A DNA stretch of 64,000 nt, from contig NZ_BOOJ01000022.1 of assembly GCF_016863175.1 (NCBI RefSeq), positions 1 to 64,000 of the forward strand, given 5' to 3'. The notes under the pieces were generated by a model. It was not told where the DNA came from. It searched no databases and saw only the letters and a program-made list of their open reading frames with translations. The position numbers and the translations under genes were made by a program. The number at the start of each line of letters is the position of its first letter. The first letter of the stretch is position 1. Below, one piece after another: positions 43,455 through 52,879 of this stretch. The DNA comes from Paraplanobispora siamensis (GTDB lineage: Bacteria > Actinomycetota > Actinomycetes > Streptosporangiales > Streptosporangiaceae).

Positions 43455-44311
43455 CGCCCCCCGCACTGAAGCGTTCCGCCCATGCCGTGTCGCTGACCAC
43501 GGGCCGCCTCACCGCGGGGAGCCGGGTGCTGCCCTCCTTCCTGATCGTCGGGGCGCAGCGCTCGGGCACGACCTCGCTCTACCGGGCGCTCGCGCAGCAC
43601 CCGCTGACGCTCAAGCCCGTCCTGCGCAAGGGCGTGCACTACTTCGACGTCGCCTACCACCGCGGCATCTCCTGGTACCGCGCCCACTTCCCGCTGATGG
43701 CCTCGGCTTCCCGGCTGTCGCGGCGGTACGGCCGGCGGCCGATGGCCTTCGAGTCGGCGCCCTACTATCTGTTCCACCCGCTGGCCGCCGCCCGGATCGC
43801 CGAGGACCTGCCGGGGGTGAAGCTGATCGTGCTGGTCCGCGACCCGGTCGAGCGCGCCTTCTCCGCCCACGCCCACGAGCTGGCCCGGGGCTTCGAGACC
43901 GAGCCCTCCTTCGCCAGGGCCGTCGAGCTGGAGGAGGAGCGGCTGGCCGGGGCGGTGCGCGCGCTGACCCGCTCCCCGCACGCCGTCAGCCATGCCCACC
44001 GCCACCACGCCTACCTGGCCAGGGGCCGCTACGCCGAACAGCTCTCCCGGGTGGAGCGGCTGATCGGCCGCGACCGCGTCCTCGTCGTGGACAGCGGGAG
44101 GTTCTTCTCCCACCCCGAGGCCGTCTACGACCGCGTACTGGAGTTCCTCGGCCTGCCGCACATCGGCGACCCGCTCTTCGAGCGCCACAACGCCCGTTCC
44201 CGTCCCGCGCCCATGCCCTCCGGCCTGCGCCGGGAGCTGAGCGAGCACTTCGAGCGATCCGACGCCCTGCTGACCCCCTGGCTCGGCGCCGTCCCCTCAT
44301 GGCGGCGCTGA
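43451..44311 (+). CDS. Sulfotransferase 1
   Basis: 286 aa, PAPS-dependent sulfotransferase. 5'-phosphosulfate loop GAQRSGTTSL (34-43) and 3'-phosphate motif RDPVERAFSAH (130-140). Substrate likely a sugar hydroxyl in the polysaccharide made here, by context. GTG 43451 overlaps the TGA of the preceding gene (GTGA). It overlaps the flippase start by 13 nt. An alternative target such as a lipid or peptide cannot be excluded. Confidence 0.85.
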   Translation: MTPPALKRSAHAVSLTTGRLTAGSRVLPSFLIVGAQRSGTTSLYRALAQHPLTLKPVLRKGVHYFDVAYHRGISWYRAHFPLMASASRLSRRYGRRPMAFESAPYYLFHPLAAARIAEDLPGVKLIVLVRDPVERAFSAHAHELARGFETEPSFARAVELEEERLAGAVRALTRSPHAVSHAHRHHAYLARGRYAEQLSRVERLIGRDRVLVVDSGRFFSHPEAVYDRVLEFLGLPHIGDPLFERHNARSRPAPMPSGLRRELSEHFERSDALLTPWLGAVPSWRR

Positions 44312-45789
44312 ACGATCCGGCGTCCCACCGCGGACTGGTCAGGCACGGGCTGGCGGGGCTGGCCGGGGCCGCGGTCTCCGCGGCCGCGCAGTTCCTCACC
44401 GTCGTGCTGCTCACCCGGTTCACCGGCCCGGAGACGGCGGGCGCGTTCTTCACGGCGACCGCGCTCTGCCTGATGGCCGCCGGGATCCTCCGGCTGGACA
44501 CCGGCAACGCCCTGGTGCACTTCCTCTCCCGCTCCCGCCGGACCGGTTCCCCGCAGACCGCCGCCTACCTCCGCGCCGCGCTCGTCCCGGTCCTCGTCCT
44601 CTCGGCGGTCGTCGCGGCCGCCGTGGCCGTCGTGGCCGTCGTGGCCGTCGTGGCCGTCGTCGCGACCGCGCCCGCCGGAGGCGTCCTTCCGGCGGGCGCG
44701 TCCGGCGCCGTCCTCGTGGCCGCCCTCGCGCTCCCCGTCATCGTGTGCTCCGACGTCCTGGTCGCGGCGACCAGGGGGTTCGGCACGATGCGGCCCACCG
44801 TGCTCCTGGACGGCGTCCTGCGGCCGCTGGGCCAGCTGGTCCTCCTCGCCCTGGTGCTCTCGGCCGTCCTCGGAGACGTCTCCGCCGCTTCCGGCCCGGC
44901 CGCCCTGCTGGCGGCGTGGGCGCTGCCGTACCTGCCGGTCCTGCTGCTGGCCGCGTTCTGGCTGCGCCGCAGAGCGTCCGCCGGGACTCCGTCGGTGCGG
45001 TACGGCGCCGCCCGCGAGCTGTGGCGGCACACCTGGCCGAGGTCGGCGGCGGCGGCCGTGCAGGCGGTGTTCCAGCGGCTCGACATCGTGATCGTCGCGG
45101 CGCTGGCCGGGCCCGCGGAGGCGGCCGTCTACACCGCCGCCACCCGCTTCAAGGTCGTGGGCCAGCTCGCCGGGCAGGGCCTGGCGCAGGCGGCGCAGCC
45201 CCGGCTGGTCCGCGCGTTGTCGGAGGGCGACCTGCCCCGGGCCCGCCGGCTCTACCAGACCACCACGGCCTGGCTGGTCCTGCTGACCTGGCCGATCTGG
45301 GCGGGCTACGCCGCGCTCGCGCCGTGGCTGCTCGGCCTGTTCGGCGACGGCGGGAGCGGAGACGGCGGCGGGGACTACACCGCGGGCGTCCCGGTCGCGC
45401 TCGTGCTCGCCGCCACCATGATGGCCGCCACCGCCTGCGGCATGGCCGATGTGGCCCTGACCGCCGCCGGGCACACCCGCGCCGGGCTGGCGAACCTGCT
45501 CACCGCCGTGGCCGTGACCGTGGCGCTCGACGTGGCGCTGATCCCCTCACTCGGCACGCTCGGCGCGGCCCTCGGCTGGGCGGGGGGCGTGCTGACCAAG
45601 AACCTGCTGCCGCTGTGGCGGCTGCACCGCCGGTACGGCCTGCGCCCCTTCGGCCGCCACACCCTGCCCGCGTGCACGCCCTGGCGGCGCGGCGGTGACA
45701 GCACCGCCGGGCACGACGACACCGATCCCGGCGGCCACGGCGGCGACGGTCCCGGCGCGGCCCTTCCCCTCGCGTTCAGGAGGTCATGA
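44299..45789 (+). CDS. Wzx-like oligosaccharide flippase
   Basis: 496 aa with about 12-14 transmembrane helices, MOP/Wzx superfamily. Opens ASHRGLVRHGLAGLAGAAVSAAAQFLTVVLL, with conserved RFTGPETAGAFFTATA and later QRLDIVIVAALAGPAEAAVYTAATRFK. It flips lipid-linked repeat units. One helix contains four perfect 9-bp repeats (44623-44658, VAV units). ATG 44299 overlaps the previous gene by 13 nt; its stop overlaps the next start (ATGA). Confidence 0.85.
   Translation: MAALNDPASHRGLVRHGLAGLAGAAVSAAAQFLTVVLLTRFTGPETAGAFFTATALCLMAAGILRLDTGNALVHFLSRSRRTGSPQTAAYLRAALVPVLVLSAVVAAAVAVVAVVAVVAVVATAPAGGVLPAGASGAVLVAALALPVIVCSDVLVAATRGFGTMRPTVLLDGVLRPLGQLVLLALVLSAVLGDVSAASGPAALLAAWALPYLPVLLLAAFWLRRRASAGTPSVRYGAARELWRHTWPRSAAAAVQAVFQRLDIVIVAALAGPAEAAVYTAATRFKVVGQLAGQGLAQAAQPRLVRALSEGDLPRARRLYQTTTAWLVLLTWPIWAGYAALAPWLLGLFGDGGSGDGGGDYTAGVPVALVLAATMMAATACGMADVALTAAGHTRAGLANLLTAVAVTVALDVALIPSLGTLGAALGWAGGVLTKNLLPLWRLHRRYGLRPFGRHTLPACTPWRRGGDSTAGHDDTDPGGHGGDGPGAALPLAFRRS
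44623..44658 (+). repeat. 9-bp tandem repeat in the flippase gene, four copies
   Basis: GTGGCCGTC four times in a row, coding VAV-VAV-VAV-VAV within a transmembrane helix. In-frame copy number changes would lengthen or shorten the helix. Confidence 0.9.
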
Positions 45790-46691
45790 TGACGCCCGTA
45801 CTGGTGACCGGACTGCCCAGGAGCGGCACGAGCTGGGCCGGGAAGATGCTCGCGGCGAGCGGCGAGCTGGTCTACGTCAACGAGCCGCTCAACCCCTCAC
45901 ACCGGCCCGGCCGCTCCCCCGGCGTGCTCGACGCCGAGGTCACCCACCGCTTCCAGTACATCAGCGCCGACGAGGACGCGACCTGGCTGCGGGCCTTCAC
46001 CGACACCGTGGCGCTGCGCTATCGCTTCCTGGCCGAGCTGCGCCGCAACCGCGCGCCGTACGATCTGGCCCGGATGGTCCGCTACGGCACCGCGTTCACC
46101 TTCGGGCGGCTGACCGGCCGCCGGGCGCTGCTCGACGACCCGTTCGCGCTGTTGTCGGCGGGCTGGTTCGCCGAGCGGCTGGGCTGCCGGGTGATCGTCC
46201 TGGTCCGTGACCCGGTGGCGTTCGCCGGCAGCTGGCGGCGGCTCGGCTGGACGGTCTACTTCCACGAGCTGCTGGAGCAGCCCCTGCTGGTACGCGACCA
46301 TCCCCGGGTGGAGGAGCTGCGCCCCCTGGTGGGCTCCCAGGACCGCCTGGCCAAGGCCGCCGCGCTCTGGCGGGTCACCACCGCCGTCGCCGCCGACCTG
46401 GCCGCCCGGCATCCGGAGATCCTGCTGGTCTCCTACGAGGAGCTGGCCACCGACCCCCTGGCGGGCTTCCGCCGCCTGTACGACTGGGCGGGACTGACCT
46501 GGACGCCCACCGCCGAGTCCCGCATCTGCCGGGCCTGTACGGCCCCGGCCTCCCCCGGCCGCGGCTTCGCCTGGCACGGCCTGTCCCGCACGGCCTTCCG
46601 CCCGACGGACTCCCGCCGCGCCGTGACCGAGGCACGCTATCGCCTGACCCCGGCCGAGGCCCGCCGGGTCCTGGAGCTGGCCCACGCCTGA
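45786..46691 (+). CDS. Sulfotransferase 2
   Basis: 301 aa. 5'-PSB GLPRSGTSW (9-17) and 3'-PB RDPVAFAGSW at about 140-149. Different family branch from sulfotransferase 1: shorter N-terminus and a C-terminal half with VSYEELATDPLAGFRRLY. RBS AGGAGG and an ATGATG start at 45786; ATGA overlap with the flippase. Last gene of the rightward operon, ending at a bidirectional hairpin. Confidence 0.8.
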   Translation: MMTPVLVTGLPRSGTSWAGKMLAASGELVYVNEPLNPSHRPGRSPGVLDAEVTHRFQYISADEDATWLRAFTDTVALRYRFLAELRRNRAPYDLARMVRYGTAFTFGRLTGRRALLDDPFALLSAGWFAERLGCRVIVLVRDPVAFAGSWRRLGWTVYFHELLEQPLLVRDHPRVEELRPLVGSQDRLAKAAALWRVTTAVAADLAARHPEILLVSYEELATDPLAGFRRLYDWAGLTWTPTAESRICRACTAPASPGRGFAWHGLSRTAFRPTDSRRAVTEARYRLTPAEARRVLELAHA

Positions 46692-46697
46692 ACCGGA

Positions 46698-46716
46698 CCG
46701 GCGCATCCCGCGCCGG
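46698..46716. terminator. Hairpin between convergent operons
   Basis: CCGGCGC-ATCCC-GCGCCGG, a 7-bp perfect stem between sulfotransferase 2 (+) and the WecG-like gene (-). It can stop transcription from both sides. Confidence 0.6.
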
Positions 46717-46731
46717 CCCGGGACGACAGGC

Positions 46732-47691
46732 TCAGGAGAACAAGCGCCGGACGAGGCAGACGGTCAGGAGCTTGATCGCGAACGGCAGGTCCCCGGCCAG
46801 ATAGCGGCGGGCCAGCCGGCCGGGCTCGCTGTACAGCCGGAACAGCCACTCCAGGCCGGTGCGCCGCATCCACTTCGGGGCACGGCGCACCGCGCCCGCG
46901 GCGAAGGAGATGGCCGAGCCGCAGCCGACGAACCAGGTGCCGGGCATGTCCTCGCGCAGCGCCGCGATGAGGCGGTCCTGCTTGGGGAAGCCGAGACCGA
47001 CGAAGACCAGGCGGGGGGCGGCGGCCAGCACCGCCTCCTTGACCCTGGCGTAGTCGTCGGGGCAGTCCTCGAAGCCGTACGGCGGGGCGTCGACCCCGGC
47101 GACGATCAGCGCGGGGTTGCGGGCGATGAGCCGGCCCGCCGCCTGCCGGGCCACCCCCGGGGGCCCGCCCAGCAGATAGACCGGATGGCGGTAGAAGGCC
47201 GCCGCCTCCGACAGGGACCAGATCAGGTCGGCGCCGGTGACCCGGCCGGGGACCGGGGTGCGCAGCAGCCTCGCCGCCCACACCAGCGGCATGCCGTCGG
47301 CGACCGCGAGGTCGGCCCCCTCGACGAGCTCGCGCAGGGCGGCGTCGCGGGAGACGGCCCGGCTGATGTCGATGTTCGGGGTGACGATGTGGCCGCCCTC
47401 GCCGCGTTTGAGCGCGGCCACGACGTGATCGACGACCTCGCTCTCGGTCATCGGGTCGATCGCGACCCCCGCCACGCGCACCCGGCGGCGCAGCCGCCTG
47501 CGGGTGGCCTTGTCCGGGCGCGGGCGCGGGCGCGGCCGCTGCCGCGGGACCGGCGGCGCCTGCGACGATGACGGCATCGACGACGCCGCCGGCACCGCGG
47601 TGGAGTCGTGTCCGGTGACCCGCATCTTGCGGACGAGGATCCGGGAGCGGGCGCCGACGGCGGTGAGGCCGCGGCCGATCTCCGCCCGCAT
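46732..47691 (-). CDS. WecB/TagA/CpsF glycosyltransferase
   Basis: 319 aa. Typical motifs: VTPNIDISRAV, LAVADGMPLVWAARLL, VFVGLGFPKQDRLI, FVGCGSAISFAAGAVRRAPKWM. These enzymes add an aminosugar (ManNAc-type) or related hexosamine to a lipid-linked sugar. The N-terminal 70 residues (Pro/Arg-rich, PRPRPRPRP) are an extension not in the usual enzyme. ATG 47691 overlaps the stop of the GT2 gene (TGATG). Confidence 0.85.
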   Translation of the reverse strand: MRAEIGRGLTAVGARSRILVRKMRVTGHDSTAVPAASSMPSSSQAPPVPRQRPRPRPRPDKATRRRLRRRVRVAGVAIDPMTESEVVDHVVAALKRGEGGHIVTPNIDISRAVSRDAALRELVEGADLAVADGMPLVWAARLLRTPVPGRVTGADLIWSLSEAAAFYRHPVYLLGGPPGVARQAAGRLIARNPALIVAGVDAPPYGFEDCPDDYARVKEAVLAAAPRLVFVGLGFPKQDRLIAALREDMPGTWFVGCGSAISFAAGAVRRAPKWMRRTGLEWLFRLYSEPGRLARRYLAGDLPFAIKLLTVCLVRRLFS

Positions 47692-48632
47692 CAGATGCCG
47701 TGTCCGTAGTGGTGCAGCCGGGCGAGCACGACGCCCGCCGGCAGCAGCCCCATGGCCACGGCCAGCGCCAGCGGCGCGCGGGGTTCGGTGAGCCTGGTGG
47801 TCAGCGCCCGCCAGGCCCAGCGGCCCGCCTCGCGGCGGTGGCCGAGCGCCGCGTGGTGGAAGGCGAGCTGACCGTAGATCCGGCCCGCGCCGCGCGCGTC
47901 GGCGGCCAGGCCGGGGTGGCGGGCGAGCATCCACTCGAGCCCGGCGATCCGGTCGGCCCAGCGGGTCGCGTAGGCCGAGCCTCCCCAGCCGACGCGGACC
48001 AGCGGGCGGTCGACGTGCACGATCGGGTGGCGGCCCGCGGCGCGCAGCGCCAGGTCCCAGTCCTCGTTCTGGCCGCGGGGGGCGCTCTCGTCCACCCACA
48101 GCGTCCCCCGGCGGAACAGGAACGTCGAGGAGTGGACCATCATCATGCGCGAGCGCACGAGGTGGCCGTGGGTCACCCGGTCGGTGCCCGCCAGGCGGGG
48201 GGTACGGCGGGAGCCGTACTCGACCTCGATGGCGCAGCTGGCGAACTCCGCCCCCGGCTCGGCCTCCAGCGCGGCTATCTGGGCGGTCAGCTTGTCCGGC
48301 AGCCACCGGTCGTCGTCGTCGCAGAAGGCCACCAGGTCGGTGCCCAGGGCGGCGATCCCGGTGTTGCGCGCGCCCGGCAGGCCGGGGCTGAGCCGGTTGG
48401 CCAGGACGCGGACCCGGCGCGGCGCCGGCGCCTCCTCACGCACCGCCATCGCCCGGCCGGCCAGGAGATCCGCCACCTGGTCGGCCACCGGGGCCGGGTC
48501 GCCGCCGTCGACGACGATGACGACCTCGACCGGGCCGGGATGGTCCTGCGCCATCGCGGAGCGCGCGGCCGTGCGCAGTTGCTCGGGCCGACATCCTCGC
48601 GTGGGGATGACCACACCCACCGATGGACTCAC
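47691..48632 (-). CDS. GT2-family glycosyltransferase
   Basis: 313 aa, GT-A fold with VIPTRGCRPEQLRTAARSAMAQ and DDDD (FCDDDDRWLPDK) for nucleotide-sugar and metal binding, and EDWDL for the base. Acts in the cytoplasm on a lipid-linked acceptor. GTG 48632 overlaps sulfotransferase 3 (GTGA); its stop overlaps the next start. No transmembrane domain apart from a hydrophobic C-terminus. Confidence 0.85.
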   Translation of the reverse strand: MSPSVGVVIPTRGCRPEQLRTAARSAMAQDHPGPVEVVIVVDGGDPAPVADQVADLLAGRAMAVREEAPAPRRVRVLANRLSPGLPGARNTGIAALGTDLVAFCDDDDRWLPDKLTAQIAALEAEPGAEFASCAIEVEYGSRRTPRLAGTDRVTHGHLVRSRMMMVHSSTFLFRRGTLWVDESAPRGQNEDWDLALRAAGRHPIVHVDRPLVRVGWGGSAYATRWADRIAGLEWMLARHPGLAADARGAGRIYGQLAFHHAALGHRREAGRWAWRALTTRLTEPRAPLALAVAMGLLPAGVVLARLHHYGHGI

Positions 48633-49624
48633 ATGAGCCTCCCGCAGTAGTCATATCTGATCATGAGTGGCCAGGTCAGTGCGGTGACCAGGCGCCGGTG
48701 ACGTGACGGCGCGGCGGCGCGCCATCCGTCGTCGCGGGTCAGCGCGATGCGGCCGACCCTGAAACGCATGGGGTTGCCCGAGGCGGTGTGCGCCGTCGAC
48801 AGCTCGGCCTCCCCCTCGCCGAGGAAGTCCAGGCGCGGATGGACGCCGAGCCCGGCGACCAGGCGCCTGAGCGTCCGGGAGGGATCGGCCAGCAGGTCCT
48901 CGTAGCGGACCCGGGTGACCGGGATGCCCCGCCGCGCCAGCAGTTCGAGGCCGAGGTTCTGCACCAGCCAGTGCAGCGAGGTGCGGGCGGGCGACCAGTG
49001 GGTCATGGGGGCGCCGTCCTCGGGGCGGGTGACCCGCCGCTGCCAGGAGTGCGCGACCGCGCGGGGGTCGCGCACGACGTGCACGACGTGCACGTCGGCC
49101 CCGGCCGCCGCCAGGCAGAAGGCCAGGGAGGCGTGTTTGCTGGAGTCGACGACGACCTGACGGCCGGCGACCTCGCCGGCCGCGGCGTAGAGGCGGCGGT
49201 AGGCGGCGACGTACTCGCCCAGTTCGGTGATCAGCTCGCGCTGCCGCGCGCCGGTGCCCGGCTCGGTCGTCACCGGCGGCCACGCCCCGAAACCGGCCCC
49301 CTCCCGGGCCAGCAGGCGTGCCAGCGCGGGGATGTGGCGGGTGCGGTCGACCCGGTCCCGCAGGGCGAGCATCCGCCCGGCCCGCTCCGTGGACCACCCG
49401 CCGAACGCCCGCTCGCCGACCGCCCGCCAGAAGGGGCACGCGCCGAACGGCGCACCGCATCCGCAGGCCTCGTCGGCCAGGACGCCGCGGGTCCAGAGGT
49501 GGACCACCTCACCCAGAGCGACGACGCCGGGGACCTCGCCCAGAAGGCGCTCAAGCAGGGTGGTCCCGCTGCGGCCCAGCCCTCCCAGGAAGACGACCCG
49601 GACAGGGGCGGGGCTGGTAGGCAC
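48629..49624 (-). CDS. Sulfotransferase 3
   Basis: 331 aa. 5'-PSB GGLGRSGTTLL (14-24), 3'-PB VVRDPRAVAHSW (183-194). Cys cluster CGCGAPFGAC (54-63) is unusual for sulfotransferases and may be a metal or redox site. GTG 49624 is the start. It heads the leftward unit sulfotransferase 3-GT2-WecG and is separated from cysN by about 270 bp. Product not proved; context suggests sulfation of the polymer. Confidence 0.8.
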   Translation of the reverse strand: MPTSPAPVRVVFLGGLGRSGTTLLERLLGEVPGVVALGEVVHLWTRGVLADEACGCGAPFGACPFWRAVGERAFGGWSTERAGRMLALRDRVDRTRHIPALARLLAREGAGFGAWPPVTTEPGTGARQRELITELGEYVAAYRRLYAAAGEVAGRQVVVDSSKHASLAFCLAAAGADVHVVHVVRDPRAVAHSWQRRVTRPEDGAPMTHWSPARTSLHWLVQNLGLELLARRGIPVTRVRYEDLLADPSRTLRRLVAGLGVHPRLDFLGEGEAELSTAHTASGNPMRFRVGRIALTRDDGWRAAAPSRHRRLVTALTWPLMIRYDYCGRLM

Positions 49625-49829
49625 AGGTGCGAATCCTCACCGCGGTGGATACGGAACGTGCCGAGATTAGCGCGGAGAGTAACCTGCCAGTTAGCGAACG
49701 GTCAAACAATCTACCTACGCTCTGTAACCGGATTCGCGGCTCGCCGTACGCAGGGCCCGCCTCGGTAATCCACGTCCCAGCGCGCCGTACAGACCGCACT
49801 GCCGGTCCCCCGGACCTGGTACGGCGAAG

Positions 49830-49858
49830 CGCCCGCCCCCGTCGTCCGCGGGCGGGCG
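49830..49858 (-). terminator. Hairpin after cysN
   Basis: Nine-bp stem CGCCCGCCC (49830-49838) / GGGCGGGCG (49850-49858) with an 11-nt loop, about 40 bp past the cysN stop on the minus strand. Confidence 0.55.
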
Positions 49859-49898
49859 GACGACGGGAACGGGCGCCGGGAGATCCTCGGGGGGCCGT

Positions 49899-51161
49899 CT
49901 ATCGTGCCTCGACGACCATGCCCGCGCCGACGGTGTTGTTGGTGGCCTCGTCGACGAGGATGAAGCCGCCGGTGAGGCGGTTGCGCGCGTAGTCGTCGAC
50001 GAACAGCGGCTGGGTGACGCGCAGGGAGACACGGCCGATCTCGTTCAGGCCGAGCGCCTGCGCCGACTCGTCACGGTGCAGGGTGTTGACGTCCAGCCGG
50101 TAGTGCAGGTCGCGCACCAGCGCCCGCGCCGTCCTGGTGGTGTGCTTGATGGTCAGCTTGGTACGCGGCCCGAGCTTGCTCGCGTCGGTCATCCAGCAGA
50201 CCATCGCCTCCAGCTCCTGGGCGGCGTGCGGCTGGTTGTTCGGGCGGCAGATCATGTCGCCGCGCGAGATGTCGATGTCGTCCTCCAGGCGGAGGGTGAC
50301 CGACATGGGCGGGAACGCCTCCTCCACCGGGCCGTCGTAGGTGTCGATCGACGCGATGCGGGTGGTCAGGCCGGAGGGCAGGTGCATGACCTCGTCACCG
50401 GGCTTGAGCACGCCGCCGGCGACCTGCCCGGCGTAGCCGCGGTAGTCGTGCAGGGCCGGGTCGGTGGCGCGCTGGGGGCGGATGACGTACTGGACCGGGA
50501 AGCGCACGTCGACCAGGTTGCGGTCGGAGGCGATGTGCACGTTCTCCAGGTGGTGCAGGAGCGAGGACCCGTTGTACCAGGGCATGTTCTCCGAGCGGGA
50601 CACCACGTTGTCGCCGTGCAGCGCCGAGATCGGGATGAACGTCAGGTCGGGGGCGTTCAGCTTGGAGGCGAAGGAGGTGAACTCCTCGCGGATCTCCTCG
50701 AACCGCTCCTCGGAGTAGTCGACGAGGTCCATCTTGTTGACCGCCAGCACCAGGTGCGGCACCCGCAGCAGCGTGGTCAGGAAGGCGTGGCGCCGCGACT
50801 GCTCCAGCACGCCCTTGCGCGCGTCGATCAGGATGATCGCCAGGTCGGCGGTGGAGGCGCCGGTGACCATGTTGCGGGTGTACTGGATGTGGCCGGGGGT
50901 GTCGGCGATGATGAACTTGCGCCGCGGGGTGGCGAAGTAGCGGTAGGCCACGTCGATCGTGATGCCCTGCTCGCGCTCGGCCCGCAGGCCGTCGGTGAGC
51001 AGCGACAGGTCGGTGTATTCGGTGCCGCGGTCGCGGGAGGTGCGCTCGACCGCCTCCAGCTGGTCCTCGAAGATCGCCTTGGAGTCGAAGAGCAGCCGTC
51101 CGATCAGGGTCGACTTTCCGTCGTCGACGCTTCCCGCCGTGGCAAAGCGAAGAATGTCCAT
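49899..51161 (-). CDS. cysN: Sulfate adenylyltransferase GTPase subunit
   Basis: 420 aa, EF-Tu-like GTPase: G1 GSVDDGKST (10-18), G3 DTPGH, G4 NKMD. With CysD it makes APS from sulfate and ATP, driven by GTP hydrolysis. No APS-kinase domain is fused, unlike many CysN, so PAPS synthesis needs the separate CysC. The ATG overlaps the stop of cysD (TGATG). It lies in a leftward operon with the sugar-phosphate transferase and cysQ. Confidence 0.95.
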   Translation of the reverse strand: MDILRFATAGSVDDGKSTLIGRLLFDSKAIFEDQLEAVERTSRDRGTEYTDLSLLTDGLRAEREQGITIDVAYRYFATPRRKFIIADTPGHIQYTRNMVTGASTADLAIILIDARKGVLEQSRRHAFLTTLLRVPHLVLAVNKMDLVDYSEERFEEIREEFTSFASKLNAPDLTFIPISALHGDNVVSRSENMPWYNGSSLLHHLENVHIASDRNLVDVRFPVQYVIRPQRATDPALHDYRGYAGQVAGGVLKPGDEVMHLPSGLTTRIASIDTYDGPVEEAFPPMSVTLRLEDDIDISRGDMICRPNNQPHAAQELEAMVCWMTDASKLGPRTKLTIKHTTRTARALVRDLHYRLDVNTLHRDESAQALGLNEIGRVSLRVTQPLFVDDYARNRLTGGFILVDEATNNTVGAGMVVEAR

Positions 51162-52075
51162 CAGAAGTAGCCTTCCCTCTTGCGGTCTTCCATCGCGGCC
51201 TCGGAGGCGCGGTCGTCGGCGCGGGTGGCGCCGCGCTCGGTGATCCGGGTGGCTGCGATCTCTTCGATGATCTCCTCGACCGTCGCGGCGTTCGACTGCA
51301 CCGCCCCGGTGCAGGTGGCGTCGCCCACCGTGCGATAGCGCACGACGGCCTCGAAGACCGGCTCGTCGTCGCCGCGGGTGATCCACGGGTTGTCCGCCAG
51401 CAGCATGCCGTCGCGCTCGAACACCTTGCGGGTGTGCGCGTAGTAGATCGACGGGATCTCGATGCCCTCGCGGCGGATGTAGTCCCAGATGTCCAGCTCG
51501 GTCCAGTTGGACAGCGGGAACACCCGGATGTGCTCACCCTTGCGGATCTTGGCGTTGTAGAGGTTCCACAGCTCGGGGCGCTGGTTCTTCGGGTCCCACT
51601 GGCCGAAGTCGTCGCGGAAGGAGAACACCCGCTCCTTGGCGCGGGCCTTCTCCTCGTCGCGCCGGGCGCCGCCGAACACGGCGTCGAACTCGTTGTCCTC
51701 GATGGCGTCCAGCAGCGTGGTCGTCTGCAGCCGGTTGCGGGAGGCCCTGCGCCCGGTCTCCTCCACCACGCGCCCGGCGTCGATGGACTCCTGGACGCTG
51801 GCCACGATCAGGCGCGCGCCCAGCTCCTCGGCCCGGCGGTCGCGGAACTCGATGACCTCGGGGAAGTTGTGCCCGGTGTCCACGTGCATCAGCGGGAACG
51901 GGATGGGGGCGGGCCAGAACGCCTTCTCCGCGATGCGGAGCATGACGATCGAGTCCTTTCCGCCGGAGAAGAGCAGACAGGGACGCTCGAACTCCGCCGC
52001 CACCTCACGCATGATGTGGATGGCCTCTGCTTCGAGGACATCGAGCTGCGACGTGGTGTAGTCGCGCTGAAGCAT
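51161..52075 (-). CDS. cysD: Sulfate adenylyltransferase subunit 2
   Basis: 304 aa, PAPS-reductase-like ATP pyrophosphatase fold with SGGKDS (PP-loop) and FNRK/QMRRE-type conserved parts such as VFGGARRDEEKARAKER. Partner of CysN. ATG 52075 has AGGAG upstream. The absence of cysH and sulfite-reductase genes anywhere in the window suggests this pair feeds PAPS production for sulfation; I cannot rule out assimilation genes elsewhere in the genome. Confidence 0.96.
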   Translation of the reverse strand: MLQRDYTTSQLDVLEAEAIHIMREVAAEFERPCLLFSGGKDSIVMLRIAEKAFWPAPIPFPLMHVDTGHNFPEVIEFRDRRAEELGARLIVASVQESIDAGRVVEETGRRASRNRLQTTTLLDAIEDNEFDAVFGGARRDEEKARAKERVFSFRDDFGQWDPKNQRPELWNLYNAKIRKGEHIRVFPLSNWTELDIWDYIRREGIEIPSIYYAHTRKVFERDGMLLADNPWITRGDDEPVFEAVVRYRTVGDATCTGAVQSNAATVEEIIEEIAATRITERGATRADDRASEAAMEDRKREGYF

Positions 52076-52111
52076 CTGACTCTCCTAGCGGGGGATGAGG
52101 GTCTTCTCCCT

Positions 52112-52879
52112 CTATCGGTGCAGGTCCCGGATGCCGGCGAGCAACGTTGGCGCCAAGCCCGGTAGGGAAACAAGAATATCGGGTAACGACGGGTCACCCT
52201 GGTTGTAGGTCAACGGGGAGCCGTCGATCCTGCTGGCGTGCGCTCCACAGGCCAGGGCGACGGCGACCGGCGCGGCGGAGTCCCATTCGTACTGACCGCC
52301 GGCGTGCACGTAGGCCTCGACCTCTCCGGTCAGCACCGCGGAGATCTTCGCCCCCGCCGAGCCGATCGGCACCAGGTCGGCCCCGATCAGATAAGCGAGC
52401 TTCTGCACGAACTCCGGCGGCCGGGTCCGGCTGACCGCGATCCGCGGCCTGGCCTCCTGCCGCAGCGGCGGCAGCGCGGGCGGCGCGCCGGTGGTGAGCG
52501 TGCGGCCCTGGGCGGGCAGCGCCACGGCCCCGGCGGTCAGCTCGCCGCGTTCCCACAGCGCCACGTGCACGGCCCAGTCGGCCCGGCCCTCCTCGGCGAA
52601 CTCCCGGGTGCCGTCCAGCGGGTCGACGATCCAGACCCGGTCGGCCCGCAGCCGCCGGGGGTCGAGGCGCTCCTGCTGGGTGGCCTCCTCCGACAGCACG
52701 CTGTCACTGGGGCGCAGACGGGCCAGGGCGTCCATCAGGAACCGGTGGGAGGCGGCGTCGCCCTCCTTGCGCAGCGCGGACGGGTCGCCGAACCCCTCCC
52801 GCTCCCGGAGGGCCAGCAACCTCTCACCCGCCTCCGTCGCCAGGTCACCGGCGAGGGAGTGATCGTCGCGGATCGTCAT
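52112..52879 (-). CDS. cysQ: 3'(2'),5'-bisphosphate nucleotidase
   Basis: 255 aa, inositol-monophosphatase superfamily: metal motif VLSEEATQQ, DPLDGTREF and EWDSAAPVAVA. It removes the 3'-phosphate from PAP, the by-product of sulfotransferases, which would otherwise inhibit them. ATG 52879 overlaps the stop of the sugar-transferase gene (TGATG), so it is in the same transcript. Substrate assignment to PAP over inositol phosphate rests on context. Confidence 0.9.
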   Translation of the reverse strand: MTIRDDHSLAGDLATEAGERLLALREREGFGDPSALRKEGDAASHRFLMDALARLRPSDSVLSEEATQQERLDPRRLRADRVWIVDPLDGTREFAEEGRADWAVHVALWERGELTAGAVALPAQGRTLTTGAPPALPPLRQEARPRIAVSRTRPPEFVQKLAYLIGADLVPIGSAGAKISAVLTGEVEAYVHAGGQYEWDSAAPVAVALACGAHASRIDGSPLTYNQGDPSLPDILVSLPGLAPTLLAGIRDLHR

